Positions 33,040 through 45,749 of a DNA stretch of 64,000 bases are shown here, piece by piece. A program made the translations under genes and the position numbers. Position 1 is the stretch's first letter. Each line of letters begins with the position of its first letter. This DNA is from Karstenula rhodostoma CBS 690.94 (lineage: Eukaryota; Ascomycota; Dothideomycetes; Pleosporales; Didymosphaeriaceae): NCBI GenBank assembly GCA_010093485.1, contig MU001505.1, forward strand, positions 1,019,375 through 1,083,374, read 5' to 3'. The notes beneath the pieces were generated by a model. The model worked only from the letters and a program-made list of their open reading frames with translations. It was not told the origin of the DNA and did no database searches.

Positions 33040-34039
33040 TTCTGCGGTTCTGCCCAAGTCGGTGGAGCGTGGTGAGGTCAACGACGTCCTGATTGCAGCC
33101 AGTGCTCCAGGAAGCTTCCCGCGGTGGGGGTCACAGTCTAGCCCCGAAACGCGACGCGCTAGCTTCGACTCACTCCTCCACCGCAAACAGCCAGAAACGC
33201 AACAAACAACCTGCGCTGCTTTAATCCCCCGTCCATGTCTCTGCTCTACAAACCTACCATCCGTGCCGTTGTCACCGCCATTTACTACACCATGCGTGCA
33301 AAGTACACAATCTACGTTCCCGCGCCGACCCCCCCTCGCAATCTATCTATATAGTGCCCAGCCGCCCAGCAGAAACATGCCCATACACCCGCAGCACACA
33401 AGCTCTTACTGTACAGTGCCACGGCTGCGATGCGAGATGCCGCCATCGCAGCCCTCGCTCGCATCGCATGCACGCCGCCGCCGCCGCCGCTGCTGCTGTG
33501 TCAGTGCAAGACCGTTGCAGATGCGGTGCAGATCGCGCCGGGGGGCGGCGCGACGTGCTGACTGTGCCCGATGCGGCACGCGGTCTCGTGTGACGCTGGG
33601 AGCAGGATGGGCGACGATGAGGTAAGACGGGCTTTTGCGTTGTGTTTCGAATCGGCTCGTGCATGCGGGGTGCGGCGTGGTGGTGCTGTATTTGGGGGGT
33701 GGGCGGTTATAGAAGGATCATGTTGGTGCTTTTCTTAGGCGGGGGGATTTGGGGGATGTCTGGCTATTTGGGGATTCGTGGTGGAGGTTTGGCTGGGCTG
33801 TTGGGGATGACTTCATCGTTGGGGTCGCGTTTGCCTTTGGGATCGACTGGCGCTGCAGTGATTTTGATGGCGTTGAATTTCATGCTGGTAAGCGCTGGTG
33901 CATCTCGAAATCTTGACTGGACATTGCACGTACAGTGCTAAGATAAAATCCTCAGCCTATGTATCATTTAATTTGGGGTAACAGATCGATCGTACTCGGA
34001 CTTCTATTCTGGCGCTGTAGTTGATAATGGACAGAAAAC
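33040..34039. other. Intergenic region, no gene seen
   Basis: 1 kb between RUS1 and the HET gene. It contains a short GCC/GCT trinucleotide run near 33472-33498. No coding feature was recognised. Confidence 0.5.
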
Positions 34040-36428
34040 TCATATCACATGGACCATGTATCGTCCTTCTCCATCAGAGCGACGTGAGTCTTTTTCACAA
34101 ACACTCGCTTGATAGGTGCTCGCCCTTTCTCTGAAGAGGTCCAAGGCCTTCCCCTCTGCTCGGGGCTTGAGCTGCGCAGTCCCTACTCTACGATACGTAC
34201 CTTGCGTTTGTCCTGGCTCCGCCCACAGCAATAGCCCGGTGATGCGTGGTTCCCCTCCATATTGATGAAACGATCTCACTGTCTTGGATTCCCGCCTGCC
34301 TTCGTACAGAACCGGCATGAAGAACACGTTATCGAAGAGGGCAGCGAAATAAGGCTTCTCCGATGGCTGACCGTACTCTTTCTGTGGGATCGGATGGATG
34401 CAGAACTCAGAATAACACTTCTGTGCAAACCAGTGGTCCTCGTGCACCTGAAACTCCCAAGTCACTTCGTCGCGGGCCATTCTGTGGAACACTGGGTCGT
34501 CATATGCAGGCTCCCAGACTGCTTGACACTCCACGGCGTCGGGGCTGTTCTTGACCCAATCCAGACGCATAAGCGGGCCGGTCATCTGGAGAACGCTCAG
34601 CTGATTATGAGTCGCAGGAAGTACCTCAATATCGCAGAGTCTCTTTGTTTCCGGAGGGTGACGTGTTGTAGTGAAGACGACCGGTCTACCCAACGACGCC
34701 CACGACCAGCTGGGTACCTTGTCCCACATCGGATGGGGTTCGGGGGGTTCTTCCCAAGAGAACAGGTTCCCTCTCGATTGATACAAGACGCCATTGTGAA
34801 GCGCCTTCTGCCATATGCCTGAAGTATAAGTGTCGTTCAGAAGGAGTGCCATGTCAGCTGCTATGCCAGCAAGGGCTGGCAGGCGATCTGTGGTGTATGA
34901 TATAGCGCGCCTTGAGTAATGGGATACCATCTCGAGCCAGACAATGTATGGAAGATATTCCTTTGATCAAACAAACGTCAGTGAACCGGAATGCTGCAAT
35001 CTGACGTACGGCATACCTGAGACGCTTCAATATCTTTGGGAGTGATCCGAATAGGCGTGACCTGGCTCCCAGCTGCACGGTACCTATGCTTCAACGATTC
35101 AGCCCAGCCCGATGGCCAGACCTCGTTGCACATGGAGGTTCTACATTCCCAGTAAATTTGATCACCCTGACAGTGCAGCGTGCGTAGGGCCTGAGAAATT
35201 GTCAGCGCAAAAAGATCGACCCGTGGTCCTGGAAAATTCACCAGCATCTGTTCCTGCAAAACCCATGCACGACCGTACAGCTCGTCGGTATGCAGATCCT
35301 GCACAGGAAAGGCAGCGCTTATCACAAAATCCCTCCCACGTGCCAGTCAACGTGTACCAAAGGTGGGACAACAGGGTGCAGAGACCGTGACGAGGGCAGG
35401 AAGCCTTGTCCCTCGCTTGTCTGACGTGCAGAGGCTGCTATATTACACACGGCACCTTTGTAGATGCGACACATGGCCTGAGACTCCTGTTCCCAGTCCT
35501 GCAAATCATCTTGAATAATACACAGACTATCAATCCAGAGAAACCGAAAACCGAGAGAATACGTCATGTAGAGCGCGTCCTGGAAGGTTTGGGACAGCTT
35601 GTTCGTAGGTATGGATTTTCCCCACTGGCCGATGTTTTCTCTCATCAGTTTGAGAAACTCGTGCTTGCCCCATAGATGAGAGAGGGTCAGGTATTGCGTG
35701 CCTGATGGTAACGTGCTGCCTCGACACAGAGAAGCATACATCTCGCCTTCTCCTGCATAACTGATACGAACAAGTCTTGTTGGAAGATCATAATGGGTCT
35801 CTTCTCGCTGACATTCCATGTGATTCTTTTTGCAGTCGTTTATCCATGTCTTCGCTTGGGTCATGGTTTGTTGAGACCGAGTGGTCGGAGCCACTTTGCT
35901 CTGAAAGGGCTCAGATGGCAGTGCTACATCATTGGAACTTATAACCAATCGATACGCTCACTTACAATTATGAAGAACGCCGTGAAATGAGAAGCACGTT
36001 TTGGGAATGCCGCATAATAAACCCACACACGATTTCTGAGCTCCGTACACAGTGACTGCGAGCGTGAACGATACCTTCCCCCCTTCCTCTACTTCATAGG
36101 ATATTCTTTCTACGCCGGGCGGATATTGTATGCCTTCGTTTGTGAAAGTGGAGTATTCCCTCCAGATCCTAACACAGATGTAGCAACCTTCTTCTGCGGA
36201 CCGGACCAAAGCCGCCTTGCTCACATCCTTGGCATCCCAGAACCCTTCGTGGAACATGCCGCATACTTCGGTCCAGCTGTTTCTGGTCGTCTTGTCCTCC
36301 CACTGCCTCCCGCTTTCACCGTCGGGGCCGGAACTGATGTACTCTTCTGGACCTATGTCGGTGGGAAGATCTGTACTCCTTGAGAACATGCTCAAGCACC
36401 TGTTGCATAGATGAGTTTCGCTAGACAT
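34040..36428 (-). CDS. HET-domain protein (heterokaryon incompatibility)
   Basis: Likely allorecognition/cell-death effector of the fungal HET family. Four exons, 36428-35966, 35923-35358, 35298-35017 and 34960-34040, give 743 residues with phases 1, 0 and 0 closing exactly. The first 155 residues hold a CxxC-containing start (LCNRCLSMF) and a second cysteine pair (GCYICVRI). The HET domain runs from about residue 220: YLTLSHLWGKHEF, SQTFQDALYMTYSLGFRFLW followed by IDSLCIIQDD and DWEQESQAMCRIYKGAVCNI, then ELYGRAWVLQEQMLV, all signatures of the family. The C-terminal half (SHYSRRAISYTTDRLPALAG, PSWSWASLG) is the usual post-HET region. No NACHT or WD repeats follow, so it is a stand-alone HET protein. 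Confidence 0.93.
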
Positions 36429-36763
36429 ATCGATTATCTGACTGTGTTGGGAGTTGCGAACCTGTGGACAAGTTGGAGCCTAGAGGGTTAATATCGGAGG
36501 AACACACTAAGACTAATCAGGTTGGTGGCTCAGGCGGCATCAATGTGATTTCAGTGGCGATGCGCACGATCTCAATATCTCCAAGTCCACACACAGGCTC
36601 TTCGTGTTTTATCTGGGTTTACTGCTCATACACTACCGAATGCCCACATGAGCAAATGGAACGACTTTTACAAGGTTTATCTACCACAGGTCCTAGTAGT
36701 CGACTCTAGTATCAAGTTCTCAGTTTAGTTATTACATTGCTCCTATAGTCCGCTTCTAAGCGC
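36429..36763. other. Short intergenic region
   Basis: 335 bp between the CorA-like gene 3' end and the HET gene 5' end; promoter of the HET gene. Nothing further seen. Confidence 0.5.
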
Positions 36764-38584
36764 TTATGCTAATTTAACATCTTCCTCGAGAGCTTCTTTG
36801 TCCCTTCCTAATATCCTCTTTAATCCGACCAGCAGTCGTTGCCAGCCAGCGTGCACTGTCGGTTCGTCTACCAATGTGGTCTGCGTATCTATCCTTGCTT
36901 TCTTTTCTTCCTCTTCTAAAAGACTCCACTCACTACCCTCTTCACAGTCGAGATTGAATCCAAGCTTCCGGACCATCTTTCTATTCTGTACCCAAGAAAA
37001 CAAGGCCCATGCAAGTAGAACCACAGCCGTCAGTGCGCCTGTTAACATGAAGTATACCCAAATATATCTCGAGATCATTCTCCCGCCACCTTCGTCGTCG
37101 TCGGACCCAGCAGGCGTGGGATCGCCGTGGCCCCAGTCAAACAACCCAGTGGAGAATATTGTAGCAACGAAGGTGCCAGGGAGAAAGACTAGGGTAACGG
37201 CTGCTATGATGCGCATGTCCGTGCTATCACGTCGAGTGAGAATAGCAATACGGCGTGAGTCCGATGCGATCTGACAGCTGGCGCGTGTAGCGGAGTGATT
37301 CAGACGGTTATCCTTCTGTGCGATGAGCGAGTATACGGTCTGTACTTGTGCAGATATCGACCGCTCGAGATACACGCACTTCTGCTCGGCAGCAAGTAGG
37401 CTTTCTCGCACAAACTCCAACCTCTCGCGAAACACAGCAAGCACGTCTCCATCATCACCGGAGCCTAGCATATGCTGGACGACTTCACCTACACGCTCTT
37501 GAATCCCTACAAATCCTCGCTGTGCAGCAACCCAGTCGCTCAAACATGTCAATCGTAACATAATAGCATCCAAGTCCAATTCTTTTCTTCCCTCAGCATA
37601 GCTCTTCCTTGCTTCTTGTTCTCCCGCTATCGTTGCGCTCTTGAGAGAATTGAAGCGATCCATGCCAATGCGTTGCTGAATCTGGCTCATAAGCGTGACG
37701 CGTAGCTTTAGCAGCGACGCTGTTTCATCGGCAGCGAGGTCGAGAAGTATCAGTGGTAAGACGGCAGAGTGTGTCGGCGCTACGCATGATGATGCCATGC
37801 TAGCTAGATAGCATAAGAGCAGATCGACTTCTGTGGCTGTGAGTCCCACAATGAGGGCGTAGGTCATGTGTGCAGCGGGGTCTTTTATCTGTATGAGCGT
37901 GTAGTCCCACGTCCAGTCGGCGTCGCCCCGGACTAAGAAGTACTTTGCGCAATTGGAGATGGTTTTGTTTTCCGGTCGCGTTTCTGCCTCTTTGTCGAAT
38001 CTCTCTGATCCTTTGCCCTGGTGAGCAGACCATGGTACTGTAGGCGACGAGGAGACTGTGGAAGATGAAGCAATGGGCGCGACGGAACCCTGAGTTACGA
38101 TTGAAAGCTTCTGTGTCACTGCACGGATGAAGGTTGACGGAATACGCCAGGCACGCGACAGAGCGAGGTAGGTCTGTTTTGTGAATGGGAGTTTACCGCT
38201 TGATGGTTTGCCTGCAGGCTTCGGTGAGAGTCTCATGCGGTTAGTAGTGGATAAAAGCATAGCATTGGTGCACACATACAAGATGCGCAGTCCTGATTGT
38301 ACTGGGCCAAGCGCGATTCGCTCCTGCAACGATTAGACTGGTTTCTCCTGCGCTGACATCAGAATCCCACCTCATGCACCCATCCCTCCACTTCTTTCTC
38401 CTTTAAGTCTCCCGCTCGATACACTGGCGTCCTTCCATCCTGTATCACTTAGCGCCTCGATGGTACATCGTCGTTTCCTATCGATATCTACCTCGCGCAC
38501 CCAGATTTCCGCGAACCTATGCCCATCCCTTCCAGAAAACCTCTCCTCACTGTCGAGCAGGCGCTCAGAACAAAGGTCGAACAT
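36764..38584 (-). CDS. Fungal CorA-like membrane protein
   Basis: Three exons, 38584-38492, 38439-38371 and 38323-36764, give 573 residues, all in phase 0. Exons 1 and 2 restore a continuous N-terminus: FAEIWVRE, DGRTPVYRAGDLKEKEVEGW, then VHE joined to ERIALGPVQSGLR. The central part is helical with a long coiled stalk (ALTRRDST-type repeats; VYLERSISAQVQTVYSLIAQ). Two transmembrane helices close the protein: RIIAAVTLVFLPGTFVATIF with the family's FSTGLFDW, and IWVYFMLTGALTAVVLLAWA. This matches fungal CorA-like proteins. The bacterial GMN signature is absent, so magnesium transport cannot be assumed. The start at 38584 is the first ATG of the upstream frame and is the least certain part. 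Confidence 0.85.
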
Positions 38585-40632
38585 TTACACTCAAGGCACC
38601 AATCAAATGCGACTCAACCACAGGAAGACGGCAAGAAATAAAGGCAACCTTGAGGCTGCGCGTTATGCCTACTTTAAGTGCAGTGCATCGGGGAACAATT
38701 CAGACCTGTGAGAATGTGGATGGCATCGCGCAGCGGGGTACTGGTACACACAGGGATACTTGCATGAAGCCTGGTGGCTGAGCGGGATGAGGCGGAGCGG
38801 GAGAGTGTGTGCAGAGATACACAGCCACCGAATCTAAGACATCCTAGACCGTAGGTCAACCAAGATCGTCATTTCGCCCCAAAGCTGTTAGGAGCAAGCT
38901 CAGTGGCTTATCAGAGTTGGATGCATCTACATGCGAATTACTGATAACTAGCAAACCAAGAATAGAAAGTCCGACCGGGCGACACGCAGTGATATAGGGT
39001 TGCTTTAGTGCTGTCGACCTCAGGCGCAGGTAATGCTTGAAAATAGTGGTTGTGGCATCCATTCCTCAAGATTTTTTGACAGATTGTGCTTCCTTAAGCA
39101 AACATGCGAAAGAAGTGTGATTCGTTCATATAGGGATGGAACTAGGGAAAATGCTCATCGAGACGTCTTTAACAGAGATACTTCAAGATGAGCACTTTAT
39201 CTGACGGACGTAGAAATATTGGATACTTAGGAGACGTTAGACTGCTTCACCGGGAACTCAAAAACCGCAATAGCCGAATTAACGGTTTGATTTTGTTCCC
39301 AAAATATCGCGCAATTTCGCTCATGCGTGAATGTTGTGTCCAATATACCATTCGGTGATGAACCTGACAGTAAAGCTTATTGACCTGATCACGGCCAAGT
39401 CACATGACCTTTGGGGGTAAGATTGTAGACACTTCATGTCAACTGCAATTTCCACAGTGCGCTGACGCGAACGCTGCATCAAAGTAGTAGTGACAGGTTC
39501 TATGATTTCACCCTCAGACGTGTCACTAAACCGAAGCGTGCACCGACTTGCTCAGAGTATCATAGTAGAATCGAGTGTCCGACGTCTAGCAAATAAGAAG
39601 AGGAAAGTTCGTTGGGCGCTAAACTTTAAATTTTGACTATCGAACAATAGTTCGTTCGAATTTGAACGAAAAAAAAAGCCACTTATTACGCATTTCAAGT
39701 TTTCAGATATGAAAAAAGCAGAGGAAGATGCTTTCTGGCAATACTTGCTCAAACCCTAGAGCCTACCGCCGAAGTTCAGTCGATCCCGTGGCTCATTTAT
39801 GTGAAACATGGAAAGTACGAACACCACATCCCCACTCTAGGTTTAGCGCCCACATGTTTCCTTAAACCTAGATCAACGCTCGTGAAACACCAATCACCTT
39901 CCCGAATCATCGACACTACGAAGTCCGACGGATTCCAGGCGCGTCCCTCACTTCCAGAAAAACACGCAATCGTCGCAAATATAGGATGCATGGAAACGAC
40001 GGACTTTGGCAGCGCCATCATAAGGACAGTTCTGATCCTCGCATGAACGGACTGTGCAAGATTCCATGCGCGCAAAGAGTCTCTTGGTGTTCGCGCAACT
40101 GTATCCCGACGCTGAAACCTGTACTTTAGCGCTGCGTTTGAAATCGCACCCCATATTCTGCTTAAAGAGTGGCAAATTGTTTCGAGAGAGCGGTTGTACG
40201 CTGTCACTAGGTGTGCTCTACCGCGTTTCACACGGTGACCTGAGGCACGACCCGGATTCTAGCCTCGAGTAGTAACGAATTATCACGTCCAAAGGACGAC
40301 AAGGCCATGCATGTGGTGCGACTACGGTAAGACGAGGGCATGGTGATCGCCATGATAGTCTTCTGGTGAGTGCAATTTAAAGACAAGAATTGCCGGCTAT
40401 CTGGGCGATCATGCGCTTTTGAGTGTACGTTGCCTACAAATCGTGGTGATCTTATATTTTTATTTTTCTTTCTTCGCTCTTTTGATACCCCGCGAGCAGG
40501 ATACTCGTTTCTCTTCTTTCACCTTACTGGTTCTGCTATCGCCACTAGGCAATACCTGTAGCCCTTTCTGCTTCTGTATCATCTCAATTGGAGTAGCACA
40601 TTACATCACAACTTTTTCACACATCTGTCAAC
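38585..40632. other. AT-richer intergenic region, no gene seen
   Basis: 2 kb between divergent genes (CorA-like and the secreted protein). Only short frames; AT-rich around 39570-39720. No transposon ends were recognised. Confidence 0.5.
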
Positions 40633-41355
40633 ATGCACTTATCTCTTCTCATTGTTGCCGGACTCTCAGCTGTCGCCACTGCCTTGCCTCAGAGATCTGC
40701 TGGTCAAGGCCGATTTCGCGGGGGCCGTCCATCTGATCAGAGTGCTCAGAATGGTGGTGTTCAATCAGCTGATCTCTCCGGATTTCAATTTCCTCCAGCA
40801 GGTGCCACGCCTGGTAACGCTCAAGATGGGGTTGGCCAAGGTGCTGCAACTGAAGGCAACCTGAACAACCAAGGTGACCTAGCAGATCAAGGAGCCGGAA
40901 ACGCCAAACAAAACGGTACTCTTGCCGGCAATGCTGGCCAAAACCAAAACGGTCAGAACCAGAATGGCGGAGAGCAAAACGGACAGAACCAGAACGGTGG
41001 CAACCAAAGTGGCGCAAACCAAACAACAGGCGGCTTCGATGCTTCTCTCGTTCCCGAATTCGGTGTCCAAGCAGGTCAGAGCCCTGACGGCACAGGGAAT
41101 TGTCTTGGCTTGAACAATGTCAAGATTCCCTGTTCTTGCCCACCCGATCGTCAAGACTTCATCCAGAAAGTCCAAGCCGCTGCTGCTGCCGGTAACTCTG
41201 AAGGCGTACCAGTCGAGTTCCCGCTCAATGACTCTAGCGCGAGCAAGAAGGCTAGAATAGGGACAAGCATTATTGTTTTGCAGAACCTAAACGGAAGAGG
41301 CGTTGGCTGTCCAGCGGCATCGACGACATTTTTGGTGCAGCAGGCTGCTGCTTAA
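40633..41355 (+). CDS. Secreted Asn/Gln/Gly-rich small protein
   Basis: Intronless frame of 240 residues with a clear signal peptide (MHLSLLIVAGLSAVATALPQ). Residues about 20-130 are low-complexity, with NQNGQNQNG-type repeats and no cysteine. The C-terminal domain (about 135-240) carries four cysteines (GNCLGLNNVKIPCSCPP and GRGVGCPAAST) and conserved blocks such as DRQDFIQKVQAAAAAGN and SIIVLQNLNGRGVG. I recall this C-terminal domain in secreted proteins of Dothideomycetes that are of unknown function and sometimes misnamed in annotation. Cell-wall association or an effector role is possible but not shown. It sits convergent to the MFS transporter. Confidence 0.85.
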   Translation: MHLSLLIVAGLSAVATALPQRSAGQGRFRGGRPSDQSAQNGGVQSADLSGFQFPPAGATPGNAQDGVGQGAATEGNLNNQGDLADQGAGNAKQNGTLAGNAGQNQNGQNQNGGEQNGQNQNGGNQSGANQTTGGFDASLVPEFGVQAGQSPDGTGNCLGLNNVKIPCSCPPDRQDFIQKVQAAAAAGNSEGVPVEFPLNDSSASKKARIGTSIIVLQNLNGRGVGCPAASTTFLVQQAAA

Positions 41356-41713
41356 GTGATAGGATATGATTGATGAACAGGGCTGCAAACGGGTACGAGG
41401 GTCAACGAAACGCGATGGAATTTTTCTTGTCATATTTATTTTTGATACACCGGCAGCTCAATGCCAACCGCTTTCTCTTCCATACGATTTCAGTTTTAGT
41501 ATGGTCTGGCTACGCCGTGTAAAAAGTAGTATCCAGCCCAAGGCCAGCCGATGGTTAGCTTTTGGATCATGAAATCAGATGGCATACGCAGCAATATAGG
41601 TGCTTTATGAAAGCGCAATTCCTGCATGGCTTTCGCGAGATATGTGGGTCGCTTGAATGTGTGTGCAAACGAGCGCTCGTAAAATTCCCACTTTCGTCGA
41701 CGAACCCTCCAAT
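41356..41713. other. Convergent 3' region
   Basis: 358 bp of 3' UTR sequence between the secreted protein gene and the transporter; nothing else seen. Confidence 0.5.
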
Positions 41714-43562
41714 CTAAACCTCCTCGACACGCTCGTGTCCCTTCTCGTAAACCTTATCAGAGTGCTTGACAGCGTTGACCGCATCTGCCTCAAGCATCAT
41801 GCTCAGGCCAATCTCTCTTCTAGCCTCAGCAAGCAAAATAGCGTCCTCGGCACCAGTCCGGCTCCCGAACACACGATCCATCTCTTCCAAAGTTGCGCCT
41901 TTGGTTTCCGGAAGCTGGAAAATGACCCAAACGATACCGACGGCAAGAAATACGGCGAAAAAGATATAAGTCCCCCAAGCCCAGTTCTCAAGCATCGGAG
42001 GAACGAAGAACGCAACCTGAAACGATGTTAGTTCTGAATAAGAATATTCATGCGGGATGATCTGCTCACAGCGAAATTATTAAGCCAGTTGCTGCTAGCT
42101 CCGATAGAAGCACCCTTGGCTCGGATGGAAAGTGGGAAGATCTCAGATACAAGGGTCCAGGACACTGGACCCCAGGTGGCGCCAAAAGCGCCAACGTAAA
42201 TCCAGATGAACGCAACGACGATCCAGCCCTCAGCGGAATGTGCTACCCAGTCGTGTCTGAACTTTGCAACCATGACCCCGGCGATAATCATGGAGCAGAA
42301 CATAACCACGGAGCCGACAATCAACATCGGTTTGCGGCCAACTTTATCAATGATAGCCATGGCCGGAAGTGTGCTGACAAAGAACACGACACCAGTAACA
42401 CCGGTCGCGAGAAGAGCTTGGGTGCCTCCAGTCAACCCAAGTGACAAGAAGACGTTGCTCGCGTAGTAAATGATGGCGTCGATACCTATAATATCTTAGA
42501 TTTGTTGCCAAGACGAAGAAACGTGACAAATCACCTGACCACTGCTGGAAGAACATTATAAGCCAAGCGGTAGAGACTCTCTTGAAGTTGTCCCATGTGC
42601 GCACGATCTGGTAGTACTGAGCGAACTCTCGCGCCCAAAGATTGCTTGCTTCTTTAGCAGCCAGTTTGGGGAAGTGTTTCTCGAAGTTGCGCTGTTCGAA
42701 GAGAGATTCAGCCTTGATCTCCTTGTATTCGACTTGGACGAGCTCATGCTCAACGGGTAGCTTGCGGAGGTACCCGATAGTTTGCAAAGCTTCTTCATCG
42801 CGACCTTTTTTGACAAGCCAGCGAGGAGAGAATGGCAACCACCAGATACCGCAAGCGAGGATAGCGGCCGGGATACCCTGAATGATGGAGGGAAGCTGCC
42901 ACGCGAGGTTCTTCTGGGATTCGCCAGTGCCGCCAATGTAGTTTGATCCATATCCAATCCAGAAGGAAAGCATGATCCCTAGAATCGTAGCGAACTGGTA
43001 GAAAGAGACGATCAAGCCTCGTAATTCCGGTGCAGCAATCTCGGCGTTGTACAACGGACCCACACCAGAGAATAAACCCACTCCCACGCCGGTAAAGAAC
43101 CTTCCAGCGTAGAGAAGACCAGGCTTGTGGTAACTGGCGCCGATGTAAAGATACGACCCGAGCACGACGCAGAGACAGGCGCTGAACATGGTGTGTTTGC
43201 GCGAGAAGATCTCACCGAGCACACCAGCCGATAGCGAGCCCAAAATTCCACCCAGTTGTAGGATAGAAGTTAACCAACCAGTAGCTGAGGATGAGTTGAC
43301 TACGGATGGAAAGTTGTCTTTAAATCGGGTCATGACTAGGGACTGGCCCAAGACTCCTTGCTGATAGCCATATTCGAACCCTCCGAACCTATCACAAATC
43401 AGCCAGACCTCACGAATTTGAGCGAATGATGTCGTACGATGCAAAGAAGGCAATGACCAGCAGCTTTGGGTTGTGGAGCAAAGTCCTCCACCTGTTCTTG
43501 TATGCGGCCTGCGTTCGGACCTGTGCTGAGGTGACAGACGCATTGCGATTGGTAGCGTCCAT
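41714..43562 (-). CDS. MFS sugar transporter
   Basis: Plasma-membrane hexose-type transporter of the major facilitator superfamily. Four exons, 43562-43438, 43388-42535, 42485-42070 and 42016-41714, give 565 residues with phases 2, 1 and 0. Family signatures appear in order: SFGGFEYGYQQGVLGQSLVM in the first helix, GRFFTGVGVGLFSGVGPLYN with AEIAAPELRG, LPFSPRWLVKKGRDEEA after helix 6, FQQWSGIDAIIYYA in helix 7 (restored by intron 2), DKVGRKPMLIVGS, and PETKGATLEEMDRVFG at the end of the last helix. About 12 hydrophobic segments are visible. The QQxSGxxxxxYY element supports sugar specificity, but the exact substrate (glucose, other hexose or polyol) cannot be read from sequence. Confidence 0.93.
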
Positions 43563-44970
43563 TTTGATTGTCTTCCGTTCCCAAATGCTTTTCAAACACA
43601 GAGCTTGGTAACACCGACACCTTGGGAGAGTGCAAATAGGCACAAATGCTGGAAAAGCAAAGTACCGTCGGCAATCTCCCTCTTATACCGGTCGCTCACA
43701 ATCCCTGTCAGGACCCGCTACACGAGCCCGCATTCGACCTCGGGGATGTTGATTTGTCGACCCCATTGAGGGGAAATGCGGGGGCCCACACGCATCCCCA
43801 ATGCTGCAGAATGGGACCATGCTTCCGCCAACAAGGTTACAGTCATGAAGGTCTCTCGACTAGTGGGATTAGCGCCAGCGGATGGAGTTCCCGCATCGGT
43901 CGATGGCTGAAATTTTATGGTCACCTGAATGGTGGTTATGATTTCCTCTTTCAGAACCCACTAAACGCTATTTCGATTTGCAAAGGAAAAGAACTGCTGC
44001 TGCATTCGCGAACGAGCAACTTCGCTCAGCTCTATTGCAACCAAAAAGGCGCAATACCGACATTTTTGAATCCGAGTCGTCTGTGGGCACTCAAACGGCG
44101 AGGACATGACGTCAAAGCATTTTGCACTGAATCCTGGAGCGCGTAAATTTACCAGGGCCGCTTACTCACGGTCATCAGACGAGTCAACATCCGACTACAC
44201 AGACGTTGCGCACGACCATGCTAGGCGAGCATCCAGAACAGCAGAGCGCATTGAGCGTCTGCAGCGCGTACACGGAGAATATATCACTTGGAATCTGAAA
44301 TTGTTACCATCGCTTGAACCTTATTCTCACTGGTACCAAACCTCAGCAGCTATAAGAGCGGCGCATCTCCTGGACACCTGCTGCGCTAGCGCAATGAATT
44401 ATGTCTCCACAAGCATCCACAGTTTTGTTCTTCGTCTAGCACCGCTCGTTGCATTCCCACAGAAGAGCGGCATCCCTGTCACATCGTCGGTAGATAGGCT
44501 TCCCGACGATGTTACCATAATCATAGCAGTCAGGAAGACCCGCTGAACAAGTTCAGGTATTCGTCACATGTGCTTTTTAGACGCTGCCTGTTCCGAACAA
44601 GCCATACACACACGACTATGGTTTCTCCAAGCCATTAAGCGTCTTTAGTTTTATCGTACGTGCTCGCTACAATGCACACAATGATGATTGCAGCACATCT
44701 CGGCCCGCAGGAGCGTCAGAAGCTGTGCTGGTGACTTCTTCACTTTGTGCATTCTCTCGATCTGCCTATAGTAGCCAGACTTCGTGAGTATCGTGATGTG
44801 TCTATTTGACTTATGTCGTGGTTTATCTCTCCAAACATTATAGACATTGGTGCCCCTTCCGTTGTACGCTGGAGCTTGACAATATCCACGTATGCTATCT
44901 CCCGATGAGCTTCACGGCTATTTAGGAATGATGTTCGCGTAACAGTAATAGGTTCAGTTCTCTTGTTACG

Positions 44971-45059
44971 TTACTGGGACGACAGCGCCTACGGGCACCC
45001 ACGGGCGCCTCCCTATTGTCTTTCACGACTCCGGGATCCCCACATATTACTGGGACGAC
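44971..45059. repeat. Direct repeat TTACTGGGACGAC, two copies
   Basis: Identical 13-mers at 44971-44983 and 45047-45059, 76 bp apart, in non-coding DNA. Confidence 0.85.
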
Positions 45060-45504
45060 GTATCGGGTGTGGTTGCGGTTTGGGGTCTCTTGGGTATGAC
45101 TTCCGTGAGATATCTTTGAGTCGCCAAAATACATGCCCGGATTTGGGTCACAAATCCTGCGATGGGACTAGGTAAGAGGCCGAGTATTGATATTTGGCAT
45201 ATAGAAAGTCGTGACGAGCCCTAGGATATGTATGGGTTATTTTACCCTATTTTCCACATACGACCATAAGACACTGAAAACTAGGAATCTCAACCGACCC
45301 GCGCAGCCCATATCCGGTAAACGGGTGTCTCCAGTACGCGCATAGAACGCCTCATAGGGCTTACCTACGGATTCGAGGTTAATCTGATCCTTTCCACCTT
45401 TCTAGCTGCTAGTCCAGGAAGAGTGCTTCTTGTTCGCCACTTGACCCGCAAAAGCACAGCCGATCCCGTGCTACAAGCCATTGTAGGATAGTCATACCTA
45501 GCTA

Positions 45505-45720
45505 ATTGGCATCCTGATGGTGGGAGCGAAGCTGATAACTCCATTCATCGGCCGGATAAGAAGCCGTCAAAAACTAAAGTTGCTTATGCCGACATCGACC
45601 ACCTCCTGGGCGGACGAGCTGGCCGATTCCCATTATATCATATGCATTCTCTCCCCGTTGTGTGTCAGTCCATCGCCTTACCATGTTCCCCAATCAACGG
45701 TCTTTTTTCTATTCCTACAT
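45505..45720 (+). repeat. Duplicated upstream block, copy 1
   Basis: This block aligns with 46347-46540 with a few indels. Shared landmarks are GGCAYC..GTGATGGTGG, AAGCTGA, TCCATC/TTCATCGGC, GAAGCCG, TTGCTTATGCC, ATCGAC and ATATCAT. Copy 1 sits just upstream of the ATG at 45750. Confidence 0.75.
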
Positions 45721-45749
45721 GTCTTCTTCACCTGTATCGACATTCTACA

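Larger units (their letters stand above)
43563..45749. other. Intergenic region upstream of MFS gene and of the small 45750 gene
   Basis: 2.2 kb between divergent genes. Frames at 43646-44146 and 44106-44546 show no family features. A GCGGGG motif (43778-43783) fits the CreA carbon-repressor consensus, which would make sense for a sugar transporter but is weak evidence alone. A 13-bp direct repeat (44971-44983 and 45047-45059) and one copy of the duplicated upstream block (from about 45505) lie here. Confidence 0.45.

Noticed and set aside
43646..44546. Open frames upstream of the MFS transporter
   Set aside because: They lie in the expected promoter, lack family features and overlap each other.
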